DNA of 64,000 bases. It comes from Benincasa hispida. Lineage: Eukaryota; Streptophyta; Magnoliopsida; Cucurbitales; Cucurbitaceae. The position numbers and the translations under genes are program-made. Below are positions 24,600 to 36,369 of the stretch, in pieces. Numbering within the stretch: position 1 is the stretch's first letter; each line of letters starts with the position of its first letter. Under the pieces are notes generated by a model that searched no databases, had not been told where the DNA came from, and worked only from the letters and a program-made list of their open reading frames with translations. The stretch spans positions 49,085,910-49,149,909 of the forward strand of contig NC_052358.1 in assembly GCF_009727055.1 (NCBI RefSeq). Reading direction: 5' to 3'.

Positions 24600-24789
24600 T
24601 GAAGGAACTCTTAACGAAGAGCATCCATGGGTGCGTTCAGATCTTTCCGATTTCATTGTGACCGAAATTACCACTAATTAGCGATGGGAACAGTTGAACA
24701 CTAATTAAACAGTTATGCAATTTACACTAATTAATGGCATGCTTTGAACACTAAAATATAAGGGAAAGAGTTCTCATACCAGTTGAAGA
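24458..24789. repeat. Inverted repeat, arms about 133 and 151 bp
   Basis: Arm 1 (24458-24590) starts TCTTCAACTGGTATG and ends GGAAAGATCT. Arm 2 (24639-24789) is its reverse complement with few differences and a small insertion. The 48-base spacer includes TTCAATTGAAGGAA. Arm 2 equals the 3' end of a related LTR in minus orientation (H, about 24600-24814), so two LTR ends meet tail to tail. Confidence 0.8.
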
Positions 24790-25833
24790 ATGTATTGTAC
24801 GTGATACCAATGTGGGAAGTTATATGGGAGTGGGAAGAGAGCTTCTCCAAACTCCCTCTTCTCTCTAAAAAATAGTTCTATCAGAATCATAGAATTAGTT
24901 TTCTCTCTGGCTCTAATCTTTTGAGATTTTTTTTTTTGAAGAAAATTCCCTTTGAGATCTCACGTCATTCTACCTCACTAGCCCAAGGAGAATACTGGTG
25001 AAACCATTTTGGTGGTGTTCACTTGATGTACAGCAGTGGAATCAAGATTGTAAATCTAAAAAATTGGTGAAGCCCTTCAGAGTCGTCAACGATAGTAAGA
25101 GTTTCTAGATTTTATTTCCTTTATCAATTTGTTATTAAAATCTGAAATTTTCCGCTGCACTTGGGATTTTAACCTAGCAGTAAGGTGTTACAAACAATTT
25201 GATCCTAATCGTTCATGTGGAGATATGCAAGTGGAGATGTCCTATACAAAGAGTTTGTATAAGATCGATCTGCGAAATGATTAATCTCCCTTTATAACAT
25301 TATTGATTGAGGAAATTAACATTTTATAGGATGACCATAGGTGTCTCAACCTTAATCCTGAATGAGTTATGAACTATTGTCTATGAGGGCAGTCCTTTGA
25401 TCTGTATGGGTGAGAGTAGCCAAATTTGTTGACTCAATAAGCCTACTATTTTGGGATTTGTTTGAGTAGGGAGCTGGGAACATAACTGCATAAGATGAAA
25501 TTCACTCATTCCTACCTTTAGGGTAAGTAGATAGATGTTCCCTTAAGTGCTAACTCCAGGTCTGGAATAATGGTGCTCTTCTCTCTCGCTGATCCGAGAG
25601 GGTTTTGTTTATGGTAGGACCATAAACATATAGTTCATTAGAGGGTCAGTGGTGACTTAAGGAGTTAGACGTAATTGTTTAGGATGATGCCTTAAACTCT
25701 CGTTAGGTCCTGTAGTTTGTAAACACTGTATTGAACAAACGCTTGTGATGTAATAATATATGATATTTTCTTCACTATTGTCTATGAAACATGGGATATT
25801 TTATTTGCTTTACTACAAACCAATAAACTAAGA

Positions 25834-27990
25834 TGTAACGACCCGACCCCCGAGGACTTAAGTTAGGCCGTTACTAAATACATGTATGCATGGAACTCAA
25901 AACGACACTTGGTTATAATGAAATAAATGCTAATTAAATAAGGTAAGTTCAAAGGACTTTCATTAAATTCGAATACTAAAACAATAGTAGGGTACCCATA
26001 AATCATAAAGGATAATAAATAAGTTTGAAAAACGATTCTTAAAAGTAAGTTTTAAATATTAAAACTAAAAGTTAAGAGAAACATGAAAAGAACTCTAAAT
26101 CTTATGATGCGGAAGCGTAAAAAAACTAGTCCTAGTGGCTCGATCACAAATTCCGCTTGTCCATCGCTGGTGCATCTCTACCCTTATCTGAAACAAAAGC
26201 ATGAGAAAGAATGAGTATAAAATACTCAGTAAGTAACCTCATTACTGGGGTCAGGCTGGGCATTTATGTCCTCTAGATACCCATCTCTGGTGAAACATAT
26301 ATACTGCTCTAGTTCTCATGGGACACATATACACATGAAACAAGAAGGAGACTAAGTCCTATCCTACTGTAGTTAAGTATGCCCATTACCTTTGGTGAAT
26401 CCCGAAGGAGACACAAACTGGTGAATTCCGAAGGAAACACAAAATCTAATGGGCATCTAACTAATCGGTAAGGACATTTGCACAGTCTCAACATCATAAT
26501 CATCACTGTACGAATCTATGACGTACATATATACCTCAACATCATGGTTCTATAACATACATGTACCTCAACATCACATACCAACTCATACTAGCATTCA
26601 AGTGTCTATGTGCATAAATAAATAATTCATATCTCGTACCAGAACATACTTTGATCATATTATACTATCAGTCTATCATGCTAACATTCTGCCATGACAT
26701 ACATTTATCATGCTAGCATACATCTAATGCCTGGCTCGTGGGCAGTTCTAGTAGTAAGATTACTTACCTCAAAGTTAAATCCAAAATTAACCCAAGCAAT
26801 TAATCTCCAACAAAGAAACTCTCGAATTAATTCCCCTAGCACAAAACACAAACACTAGAATTCAATCTTTGGACCCAAAACCAAAACATACCACATTTAA
26901 TCTAACGAACCCCAATTTAACTTACCAAAGTTATGGCTTGGTCCAAGATCAAATCCACAACCAAAAGTTTGATTGACCAACCCGAAACAACTTTTGCAAC
27001 GTCGCACGATCCGCTTTCGACCTTGAAACTCTTCCAACACTCAAATCTATGGCCCAAACATGATGGTTATTCACAATTTTAGCCAAAATCAACCGAGTAT
27101 TCTAAAATCCCCAAAGAAAATTATAAAAACTTTTATTTTACCCAAAGGCTCCAAGATTCTGGCACAAGCAACGGTGGCGGCGACAGAAGAAATCCGATGG
27201 CTAGGCAGCAGATCCGACGTGACGACGCGGATTTGAGGTGAGATGAAATCTAGATTGGACGGATCGGGCTGGATGACGGGACGGGCGACTCGACGGTCAG
27301 CGGTGAACGGCAAGCAGCGGAACGGCTGGCTGGGAGTGCATGAGTCGACCTGGGCGGCTGAGCATCAACGGCGTGGCTTTAGATCCGACGACGTGGCTTG
27401 GCGTGAGCATATCTGGCGGCACACGAGCGCGGGCGGCTCGGCGTGGGAGACCGGAATCAGATCCGGCAGCGCGAACGTGGGCGGACGAACGACTGAAATC
27501 CTTTCGATTTGGCGCGGTGGCTACTGACACCAAGGCATTTGGCAGCGTGGACGAACAGTTTGTGATTGACGGCGACGGAGCGACGCGGTGCACGTGCAGT
27601 TTGATGGCGGCTGGAGGTAGGGCTCGGTGAAGGAAGAAGAAATTGAGGGGGTTGGGGCGCCTGATGCATGAGGAAGAAAGGGAATGTGGGTTTTTTTTAA
27701 AAAAATTAAAATTAAAAAAAAAAAACTAAAAAGGAAATAAATATAATTATATTTTATTCCTTTTCTTATTCCACTTTATACTATTAAATTCCTTTCCTTT
27801 TCAAAAGAAAATTAATTCCTGCCATTAATTTTCAAATTGAATAATTTCATGCCAACAATTAAATTTTCGCACTTACACTTAAAGTCCAAAATTCCAAAAA
27901 TGCCCTCCAACTAATAAAAATTACTAAAATTCCAAATAATAAAGTTACTGAAATTACATTATTACTAAAAAAAATGTGCAGGGTGTTATA
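25834..27990 (+). mobile_element. Gypsy-type solo LTR inside LTR I
   Basis: 2157 bp, starting TGTAACGACCCGACCCC and ending GGGTGTTATA, with a perfect TSD TAAGA at 25829-25833 and 27991-27995. The start is typical of plant Ty3/Gypsy LTRs, whose end is usually GTTACA, so the final CA appears mutated to TA. No internal region or second LTR is present. Confidence 0.75.
27140..27665. other. GC-rich island within the Gypsy-type LTR
   Basis: About 500 bp of clearly GC-rich sequence (ggcgcg, cggcgacgg) in an otherwise AT-rich LTR. Overlapping open frames occur on both strands (for example 27243-27527 and 27297-27593). They are Arg/Ala/Gly-rich by composition and show no domain, so I treat them as non-coding. 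Confidence 0.5.
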
Positions 27991-29004
27991 TAAGATCTTT
28001 GGTTATCGTTGTAACTTAAGCATTTATGTGGAGACATACAGGTGGATCATGCCTTAAGTGATAACCAAAATGGTCTATAGTATATGGATATAGGAGGGAA
28101 ACCTTATCCTGGTGACACTACGGATGCGGCCCACTTCGTAGAAGAGTTACAAGTATTGTGACTTGCTACAGACGGTCTGATTCTGATCATTCATGTGGAG
28201 ACATGCGAGCGGGGGCGTCCTATACAAAAGAGTTTGTATAAGACCGGACCACAAAGTGTTATAGTCTTGTTATATAATGTCGTTTATGATAGAGACTTCA
28301 CTTTACTAGGATGACCATAGGTAACACGACCTCAATCCTGAGTGAGTTGGGAACTTTTGCCTTTGAGGGCGGTCCTTTGATTTGCATGGGTGCGAGTGGC
28401 CAGATTGCTGACTCAAACCTACCATTTTGGGGATTCGTCTGATTTAGGAGCTGGAACTTAGCTACACAAGATGGAATTTACTTCTTCTCTGAAACAAAGA
28501 TAAGTAGATAGATTTCTCCCTTAAGGGCTGATTCTGAGGCATGAACGATGTGACGCTAAACACACCTTCTCATGGCCCGAGAGGTGTCCACACATAGTAA
28601 AACTATGTTGTATTGTTCATTAGAGGGATCAGTGGTACTTAAGAAGTTAGATGTAACTACAGGGGCAAAACGGCAAATTGGCCCAACTGTACTTATGAGC
28701 ATCTATGAAGGATTATCGTACTGTTGATTGGTTATATCTGATGGACACAAAAATATATCTGTGGTGAGAAGAGTGCAACTGTCAGTCTTTAGTGGAGTGC
28801 CTAACAGTTAACGGATGGTGGATCTTGTAGCTAAAGAGTTTAGTCAGCTATTCACATACTTTTGGAGTTTCAAACCACAAGTCCATAAGGTCCCCTTGGT
28901 AGCTCAATGGATTCGAGCTGAGAATCAATTTTTGGGACAGTTGGAAGTGTTCAAATTGTCAAGAGGGAGTTTGATTATATATGATATGATTAAACTGGTC
29001 GATT

Positions 29005-29171
29005 ATATATGATATAGTTGACATGATGTATGAGATACATTAATTGGAGGAAAAGGATATAAATATGATTTATATCTAGTGGAAGAGNATATATGATATA
29101 GTTGACATGATGTATGAGATACATTAATTGGAGGAAAAGGATATAAATATGATTTATATCTAGTGGAAGAG
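29005..29171. repeat. Exact 83-bp tandem duplication around a single N
   Basis: 29005-29087 and 29089-29171 are identical and are separated only by the N at 29088. This is the pattern left when overlapping contig ends are joined without being merged. Confidence 0.9.
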
Positions 29172-30471
29172 AAAAGGACTATAGTTTATATGTTGCATAT
29201 GATGTGATATTAAAACTATAGGTTATAAATATAATATGATTATATTTATTTATAATTAAACAATTATAAGATAGTTGTTGGTGATTTTTCTCCATAACCG
29301 TATGGGAAAGTGGGAGGTTGCATTCAGTTTTTATAACTGAAGGATAAAATGAAAATAGTTTTCATTTTGCAAAGAGATCGGACAATCGCTTCATGAATTG
29401 TACACTGCCCATCGTTTAGCTAACAAAAGTATATACGATAGCTCAAGTTGTCCTAAACGATCGTGTACATGTGCAGTCAACCTAAACGATTGTTTAACAT
29501 TTTCTAAACGAACGCACACGAGAGCGAGTTTTCCTAAACGATCGTCTAAACGATCAACCCTGATTTACTAAACAATCGTGCACCTGTTACTAAACGATCA
29601 AGCACCCGTCTATACAATAGACTCAAAATCTCTCCCACTTTCTTGGTCGTTGTAAACGATCGTAGTTTCCTCATCCCCTGTACCAAATCTAACAGAGCCC
29701 ACACCTCCTGGATTCTTACTCCGAGAATACCGAGGTTACTGAGTAGTGGTGTCCTCCTTGCTACTTATTCGTGTAGAAGACCGTGCGGTGGTGAGCGACA
29801 ACGAGATTTGGTGGACAATTGACTCGGTGATCATAGCGACAACGAGAGTTGCTGTTACTTGACGAGAGCGAGAGAAAGGCAGAAGAAGTATTCTTCAAAG
29901 GTGAGTTTCTCAGTCTTTTATATTTAAGTTTTAAAAACATGCTATAATTTGTTAGTAGATGCATAACTTGTTATATGTTTGTGAATGCGGTATTTCTGTC
30001 ACAATGAATTTAGAACGATCTTGCTTCCCCTCTCACCTATAACACATAGGAGTTTTTGTGAGATTCATGGAAGTAGAAGAAAAGTTCTTCTACAAAAATT
30101 CTCTCAAGTAATCCCTCTCTCATTTACTCTTTCCTTTACCAAAATCGAAAAGCCCACAACTACTTTGATTCTTATTCTGAAGAACAGCAAGGAAGACTCT
30201 ATGGTAGTGTCCTTATTGGTGTTTATTCGAGGGAGAAATTCATTGTACGTTGAGTTCGTGACGTGGGAGTTTGTTCGAGAGGAAACCAATGAAAATTGTC
30301 TTCAAGGGTTAATTCCTCTAATCTCTCTATTCCTATGTACAACATGTTTATTTATACATATGTTTATCCTATAATTCTATATGTTTTCTCTGTTTTCACT
30401 ATTTTCAAAATGAATTTCGGAAGCACACACATTCACGTGCTTCCGTTGAGGAATTCGATTCCTTCAAGATA

Positions 30472-33400
30472 CACTAGAGGTCATACCATTCACAAAAAAA
30501 TCACTAAAAAATAGGAAAAAAAAATCAGATTACCCAAACCCATGTATGTACCTCAAACACAGGCTTTAGAATCCCAAGCTTCCAAACTTTGCACCCCAAA
30601 CACAAGCATTTGTAATTCTTAGACTTCAAAACCCCATCAAATAAGCTCCTGTGCATTTGATTCCCAAGCTTATGATTCAAAACCTGCGGCCTAACTCCCC
30701 TTTAAATTCTCAAGGTCAAGTACAAACATACATTAACATGGAAGCATTTCAAGTATCGTTTCTTATGACACTATCAATACAATTCAATTAATTTAAGATA
30801 GAGCTTTTTAACACAACCAAGTTGTAACCAAACAATGAGTGGCTTTGGGGTTGAGTTCAATTAATAAAGAAAAAGAGAAATAAGAAACAGGGATTAAAAG
30901 TCAAGCTTCGATTCATGGATAAATTGCATTAGGCTATGTAGCAACATCACAGTCGCATCAACTATCATGTGAATAGAGAACAACTTCTTTAGTCTTGTTA
31001 CAAGTACTTTTTAAAAGCACAAGTAATTAGTCCTATATTTCTATATCTTATTAGAACTTAGATAAATTCACACATTCTCTTAGTCCTCTGGTGTGTCTTA
31101 TGTCTCATAAGATCATATGGCAACCTATATGTATCTAGGCTTTTAGTTTGTATCCATAAAATCAAATCTCTTAAAGGAAATTTAGCCTATAAATGAAGAA
31201 GACTAAATAAACTTCATTAAATCAAATGTCATGAATTATAGCAAAATAATTTAATGATAAGAAATGGTAAAGGAAAACAGTAAAATAGAACAAAGAAGAA
31301 ATTTGAAAAGAAGTAAAACAATGGTCTTAAGCAAGCCTACACAACTAAGGAGTCATTTATGATAGATTCAACATATTTTTAAAGGTGAATCTCATTCTAC
31401 AATACGTTCTCACAGGTAAAGATAACTTAAAAAGATCTTAGCCTTCAGAGCAACTCTCGTTCTTGAAAGAAGTGTAGACTAACATGTAATTTTTTTTCCA
31501 AATCACAAATTCATCATCCATTGATGATTTCCATGCCTTTTATAGATCCAAATCAGTTGGGTGAGGGCCGACATCCATATTTGTCGAAGCCCGATACGTT
31601 TGTGATGTACGTGCAATACGATTGCATCCTAGGAGCTTTTTTTACATTTCCTGTAAAATAACAATCCTTGAACATAAAATAGCTCTATCTACACCAAAAC
31701 TTCTTTAACTCACCCAAAATAACTCACAAACATGTAATCATCTATCTTGATTGGTTTAGGACTTCTCGAGATTATAATTACACACTTTAAACTCAATTTG
31801 TACATGAATTTCTGTTAAATGAAAGGTAAAAAAATATACGGGACTTTAGAATTTTAGGTATAAATCAAGACTTGAAACAATGTGGCGATGACTTAAGATA
31901 GTTGTGAGGTCCAATTTTCTATTTTAGATCACTGCCACACCATTCAAGTATCAATTTTTATTTTTAAAAAAGTTAAAAAGTTTCTACTACCATAGTGGTT
32001 TTGAAATGTTCATGACACTTTAAAAAATTAATAATGTGTTGAAACTTGAGTATTCTTTAACCAAAAAGCAAAATCTAGGCATTTTCTATTATATAACTTC
32101 TAGATAGAGATTTGTCATGAAAGATTGGTCCATAATATTTATGATAGTTTTTCATATATCAACTCTTTCTTTTAGTATACTAAATTTTATCTTCAACATA
32201 TCTATTTATTTTAACCAAGCTCTTTACTTTTATTTAGACAAAAGTTAAAGGGGATTTTCAAAAATAGAAAAATAAGAAAAATTATTTACAAAAGATAGTA
32301 AAAATTTAATTTTTTTTTCATAGAAGCTGATAGAGGTAGATAGAAATCTATTAGTGTTTATCGGTTTTTTTTTTACTATTTTTGTAAATATTTTGACATT
32401 TTTTCTATCTGTGAAAATTTTTGAAAAATTAATGTATATTAATAGAAATTGAATATGCTATTAAATATATTACCGGTATGAGTAAAATTTGAGTCAAATT
32501 ATACCTTTTACTTCTATTTAGTTTTTATATTTAAAAAGTTTTTAATAAATTAATCGATTATAAAAAAGCTTTTAATAAATCTACAAATTATCAAGTTAAA
32601 ACTTTTTGATTCCATGTATTTTTTTTCCAGTAAAGTTTTAAAAGATTACACTCATACAATACACATCTAGGTTTTGGTACAATGGTCAGCCCTCTAACCA
32701 TAATCCATTAATGTGAGTTCAAATTATATTAAGATCTGCGATTGACTATTATCTGTGTCTATTATGACACAGATAGACACATATAGTAATTTATTACGAT
32801 CTATCACGGATAGATAGTAAAATTTTACTATATTTATAATTTTTTCTATTTATATTCTTATATTTAAAAACACTCCTTATTTTACATTAGCTATTTTCTT
32901 CTTTTGTTTTTCTTTTTAATTTTATAAAAACAATGAGATATTAAATTGCAAATTTTCTGTTTTCTTAAACAAATTAAAAACATTTTTACTGTATTCTAGA
33001 GATGAGGCCTTAGTCATTTAACATTAATAGGGTTAAAATGCAAATTTGATCCATAATTTGTTAATTAGATCTTTATCCCTTTAAATTATATGCAATATCA
33101 ATGAAAGTATACATGTATTTGAGGTTTTGTCTCAAATTTAAGAGTATAGTTTGACTTTTTCTGGACAAAATTTTAACTATAATTTAACAGTTTAATACGT
33201 TAAATTTAAAGTCGGATATATGATAAAGTATAACAAACTTATTAATAGATTTATAAAGTGTAATTTGATAGAAAAAGTGATTAATGTAGTCACCATGCCC
33301 CAAAATGTTTTCAATATAATAATGGATTTATCAAATTAGAAATTATTTATGATGTTTTAACACATCACAAAAAACTAAATCCTATAAAACTATAGAATAA

Positions 33401-33579
33401 TAGTAGTTTGACAATTAAATATAACTACAATTAAATAAAAATTCTATTTACGTATTTTAATATATATATATATATATTCTCTCTAAAATCATAGGACTAG
33501 CATAAAACTTTTACAATTTGCAATTATTAATTTTTTCTAGAACATAGTAAGCCAACAAACAAACCAAACTAAAAGGTTA
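30472..33579. other. AT-rich gene-free region
   Basis: No gene seen. About 30840-31800 resembles, at low identity, the LTR of element M (phrases around tatgtctcataaggt and atatctaggct at 31090-31150 against 44540-44600), so it may be an old LTR remnant. About 32290-32830 has dispersed tagatag / atctatca phrases common in plant MITE-like repeats. A (TA)n run lies at about 33460-33477. Confidence 0.45.
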
Positions 33580-34269
33580 TGTTGGAAACGACAAAACAAA
33601 TGCTCATTATCCGCTCGTTCTCTTTTAAGAAGTTTCGCGGCTCTGTCCAAGCGTGTAAGCATTTTAGGAATTACTGTCACATCGTCTCCAGGATAAAACA
33701 ACCCATCAAAACACACACCTTTCTGACTAAATGCTCGAAAAACGAAAACGGAAAAAGAAAAAAAAAACAGAGGAGAGCGATCGAGAATGGAAGAGAATGA
33801 AAATGAATGTTATATTCTGAACTGGCCTATAAAAGACGCGCCTTTTATTGGCCTTCAGAGCTGAACTGCCGTGAGAGAAAAACACGTTCAACCTCTAAAC
33901 GTGCATGCTGAAGGCAGATAACCGAAAGATGCGGACGGAAGATGTGGGCAGGGAAGACCAAGAAGGCCAATTGACAATTTTTTTTCTCTTAAATAAAAAT
34001 GATGAAAATAATAATAATATTTTTATTAAAAACTAATCACCTCACACACACGTGCACGTCCACCAAACCCACATTGATTTATCTCCTCACTCCTTGCAAA
34101 ACATGGGTACCCCTTGGCGCCCAAACCTATAGTCCAAGGTTAGCCCAAGGTTGGAGTACAAAAAGGAGACTCCCTTTTCAAAATCTACCAATGTGGGATT
34201 CTCAACCAAAGGTTGGTTCCCTTTAGTTTTTTTTTTTCCTTTAAAAAAAAGTTCAATTTTCACACAACA
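33580..34269 (-). repeat. 3' LTR of copia K
   Basis: 690 bp with plus-strand edges TGTTGGAAACGAC and CACACAACA. TGTTGGAAAC recurs at 38699, and both LTRs share GAATTACT...ACATCGTCTC-like and GGATAAAACAACCCA-like blocks. A TATAAAA-like box lies at about 33830. The small open frames inside are incidental. Confidence 0.65.
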
Positions 34270-34827
34270 ATCCCCACTTTAGAATTTAAACATAAGAAAA
34301 AATGAATTTTTCATCGAACAGTTTCAGTCTATACAATACTGTGCATAAGCAAATGTGTCTTAGAACTTGAACCTTTACATAGTATAGATGATTCAAAATA
34401 TACTAGAGTAACCCTTGGTTTTGAACTCTATCTCTAACAATATCTCCCACATAGTGTCATTAGGGTGTAGTTCGAAAGCCCGTGCTTTAAGGCCTAGCAT
34501 GTGTATCCCGGTTTAGCGAATGCTTTAGAGAGTTAGCCTAAAAAACTCCATAGGAAGCGCCTCCCACTTCCACATTCATATAGGTGGGTCTATCAAAAGT
34601 ACTCATGTAGCTAGGTTCTCCATTTGTCATTGAGGATAGATCACATTAAGAACTGAGTTCAACCTCTCTTACGCTTCAGGATATCATGCTCAGACTCTAA
34701 GTCATAGGAATGGAACTCTGTGTTTGTTTTAGCATGATTCACTATATATCACTTGTGATCAGTTATTACTCGTTGAACCTATTTCTTGGGATCTCCTGTC
34801 AACAAGTTGGGTTTTCCTCACAGTGCT

Positions 34828-35300
34828 TCATCTTTCTATGGGCATGAGTCCCATCCTTTTCGAGGATCTAAAAACCTTCTCTCTAGCCAGTCCTTTCATC
34901 AAAGGATCTGCCAAATATTCATCAGTCCATATATGATCCACTCTAATTGCACCAGCAGTGAGAAACTCTCTAATGGTACTGTGCTTACAATGTATTTGTC
35001 GCCTCTTTCTATTGTAGTAATGGTTCTGAACTTTTGCAATTGTTGCAATACTATCGCAATGGATCAATATGTCTGGTACCGGCATTTCCCATAAGGGAAT
35101 CTCTTATAGTAGATTTCTAAGTCAACCTGCTTCTTCACTAGCTGTCGCTAGTGCTATCATTTCTGACTCCATTGTAGATTGGGCTAAAATAATTTGTTTC
35201 TTGGACTTCCAAGAGACAGCTCCGCCTGTTATATTAAAGATATAACCACTTGTAGCCTTTGAATCATCCAAAAGGGAGTTCTAGTCATCATCGCTGAACC
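34828..35300 (-). pseudogene. RNase H domain of copia K
   Basis: Minus strand. Around 35150-35190 broken frames give an [16 protein letters not shown] stretch, the conserved active-site region of copia RNase H. Open piece 34828-35085 includes ILIHCDSIATIAKVQN (an aspartate in a CDS context) and IRVDHIWTDEYLADPLMKGL, the usual end of the domain. The role is RNA-strand removal during reverse transcription. It lies directly before the 3' LTR, as expected. Frames are interrupted between the two halves. Confidence 0.7.
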
Positions 35301-36369
35301 CTTCCAAGATAGCGAGAAACTTCTGATAATATATTTCTAGGTTTTGGATTTTCTTCAAGTACCTCATAACCCTTTCTATAGCATTCCAATGCTCTTTACT
35401 AGGTCTGCTTGTAAACCTGCAATGTAATCTTACATCATAAGCTATGTCAGGCCTAGTGCAGTTAGCAACGTATCTAAGATTGTCTATGAGCAGATTGATT
35501 AACATTGTCACCAGTGTTCTTGAACAACTTAACACTAGGAGTATAGGCTGGTTTACATTTAAAGTAATTATATTTCTTTAGAATCTTTTCTACATAGTGA
35601 GATTGATCTAAAGAAATTCCCTTTTCAGACCTAGTCACTTTTATGCCTAAGATTACACTAGCTTCTCCTAAGTCTTTCATGTCGAAGTTTGCACTTAATA
35701 TAGATTTCACATCATTTATGACGTGTTAGTTCGACCCAAAGATTAATAGATCATCTACATATAGACACATGATAGTGCAAATATTATTTTCAATCTTATG
35801 GTAGATGCATTTGTCACTTTCATTAACCTTAAATCCGTTAGATAGGATTAGGTTATCAAACTTTTCATGTTATTGCTTAAGAGCTTGTTTCAGACCATAG
35901 AGAGATTTGTCTAGTTTACACACCTTATTTTCTTGACCATGGACTACAAAACCCTCAGGTTGTTCCATGTAAATCTCTTCTTCAAGTTCACCATTTAGGA
36001 AGATGGTCTTTTACATCTATATGATGTACTATGAGGTTATAAAGGGCAACGAGAGAAAACAGGACACAGATTGAGGTAATTCTAGTGACAGGGGAGAAGG
36101 TGTCAAAGAAATCTACGTTTTCTCTTTGTCTAAAACCTTTTGCCACTAACCCGGCTTTAAACTTGTCAACTGTTCTATCAGGTATAAATTTCTTCCTTAA
36201 GATCCATTTGCACCCTATTGCCTTGCAACTTGAGAGTAGATCTACTAAGTGCCAAGTCCTATTTAACTCAAGAAAGTCCATTTCATCATTTATGGCTTCT
36301 TGCCATAAGTTGGCATCTATAGAGGACAAGGTAGCTTTTAGATCTTTGGGATCTTCTTTTACATTATAG
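35281..36369 (-). pseudogene. Reverse transcriptase of copia K
   Basis: Minus strand. The N-terminal part lies in the open piece 35988-36710: WQEAINDEMDFLELNRTW, GCKWILRKK, FKAGLVAKGF and NVDFFDTFSPVTRITS are conserved copia RT segments. The catalytic YVDD is at 35750-35761 in a CLYVDDLLIFGSN context, followed at once by a stop. The C-terminal part continues in 35474-35710 (FDMKDLGEASVILGIKV) and 35281-35535 (YVANCTRPDIAYDV). The catalytic aspartates are kept but the frame is broken at least three times. Confidence 0.8.

Larger units (their letters stand above)
1373..25179 (+). mobile_element. LTR E, copia-type solo LTR nested in F
   Basis: E starts TGTTAGATTTTATGCC (1373) and ends TTTTAACCTAGCA (25179). 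Flanks are GTAAT (1368-1372) and GTAAG (25180-25184), a 5-bp duplication with one mismatch. Pieces 1373-1665, about 21412-22751 and about 24815-25179 add to about 2.0 kb, the normal LTR length in this window. Copia D split it at 1665/21407 and G/H split it at 22751. No gag or pol belongs to it. Confidence 0.65.
25676..30107 (+). mobile_element. LTR I, nested in F
   Basis: Starts TGTTTAGGATGATGCC at 25676, preceded by GTAAT (25671-25675). GTAAT recurs at 30108-30112, just before sequence matching F's 3' part, so I place the right end near 30107. It is split at 25828/27996 by a Gypsy-type solo LTR. Net length is about 2.27 kb, of which 83 bp is probably an assembly duplication. It holds hairpins (28229-28249; 28777-28809) and an AAACGATCG cluster. 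Confidence 0.55.
1119..30466 (+). mobile_element. LTR F, outermost copia-type LTR of the nest
   Basis: F starts TGTTAGGATGTGCCCC at 1119 and ends CGATTCCTTCA at 30466, flanked by the same 5-bp target duplication AGATA (1114-1118 and 30467-30471). Its own pieces are about 1119-1372, 25180-25675 and 30113-30466; everything between is later insertions. The pieces carry blocks shared by the copia LTRs here (ggtctatagtatatg near the start, TACCAAAATCGAAAAGCCC near the end). They sum to about 1.1 kb against about 2 kb for relatives, so an internal part of about 0.9 kb is missing. No internal region is seen, so it is best read as a solo LTR. Confidence 0.65.

Noticed and set aside
27243..27669. GC-rich overlapping open frames as a captured host gene
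   Set aside because: Frames exist on both strands because of base composition; the region lies wholly within an LTR with a perfect TSD, and no protein motif is visible.
32690..32830. Possible small structured RNA (palindromic tagatag / ctatca phrases)
   Set aside because: The phrases are scattered and occur also near 32320; they look like a common MITE-type repeat, with no tRNA- or snRNA-like structure.
33830..33845. TATAAAA box as the promoter of a host gene
   Set aside because: It lies within the 3' LTR of copia K in a region without a downstream gene; if active it would be an LTR promoter, and strand and context are not decisive.
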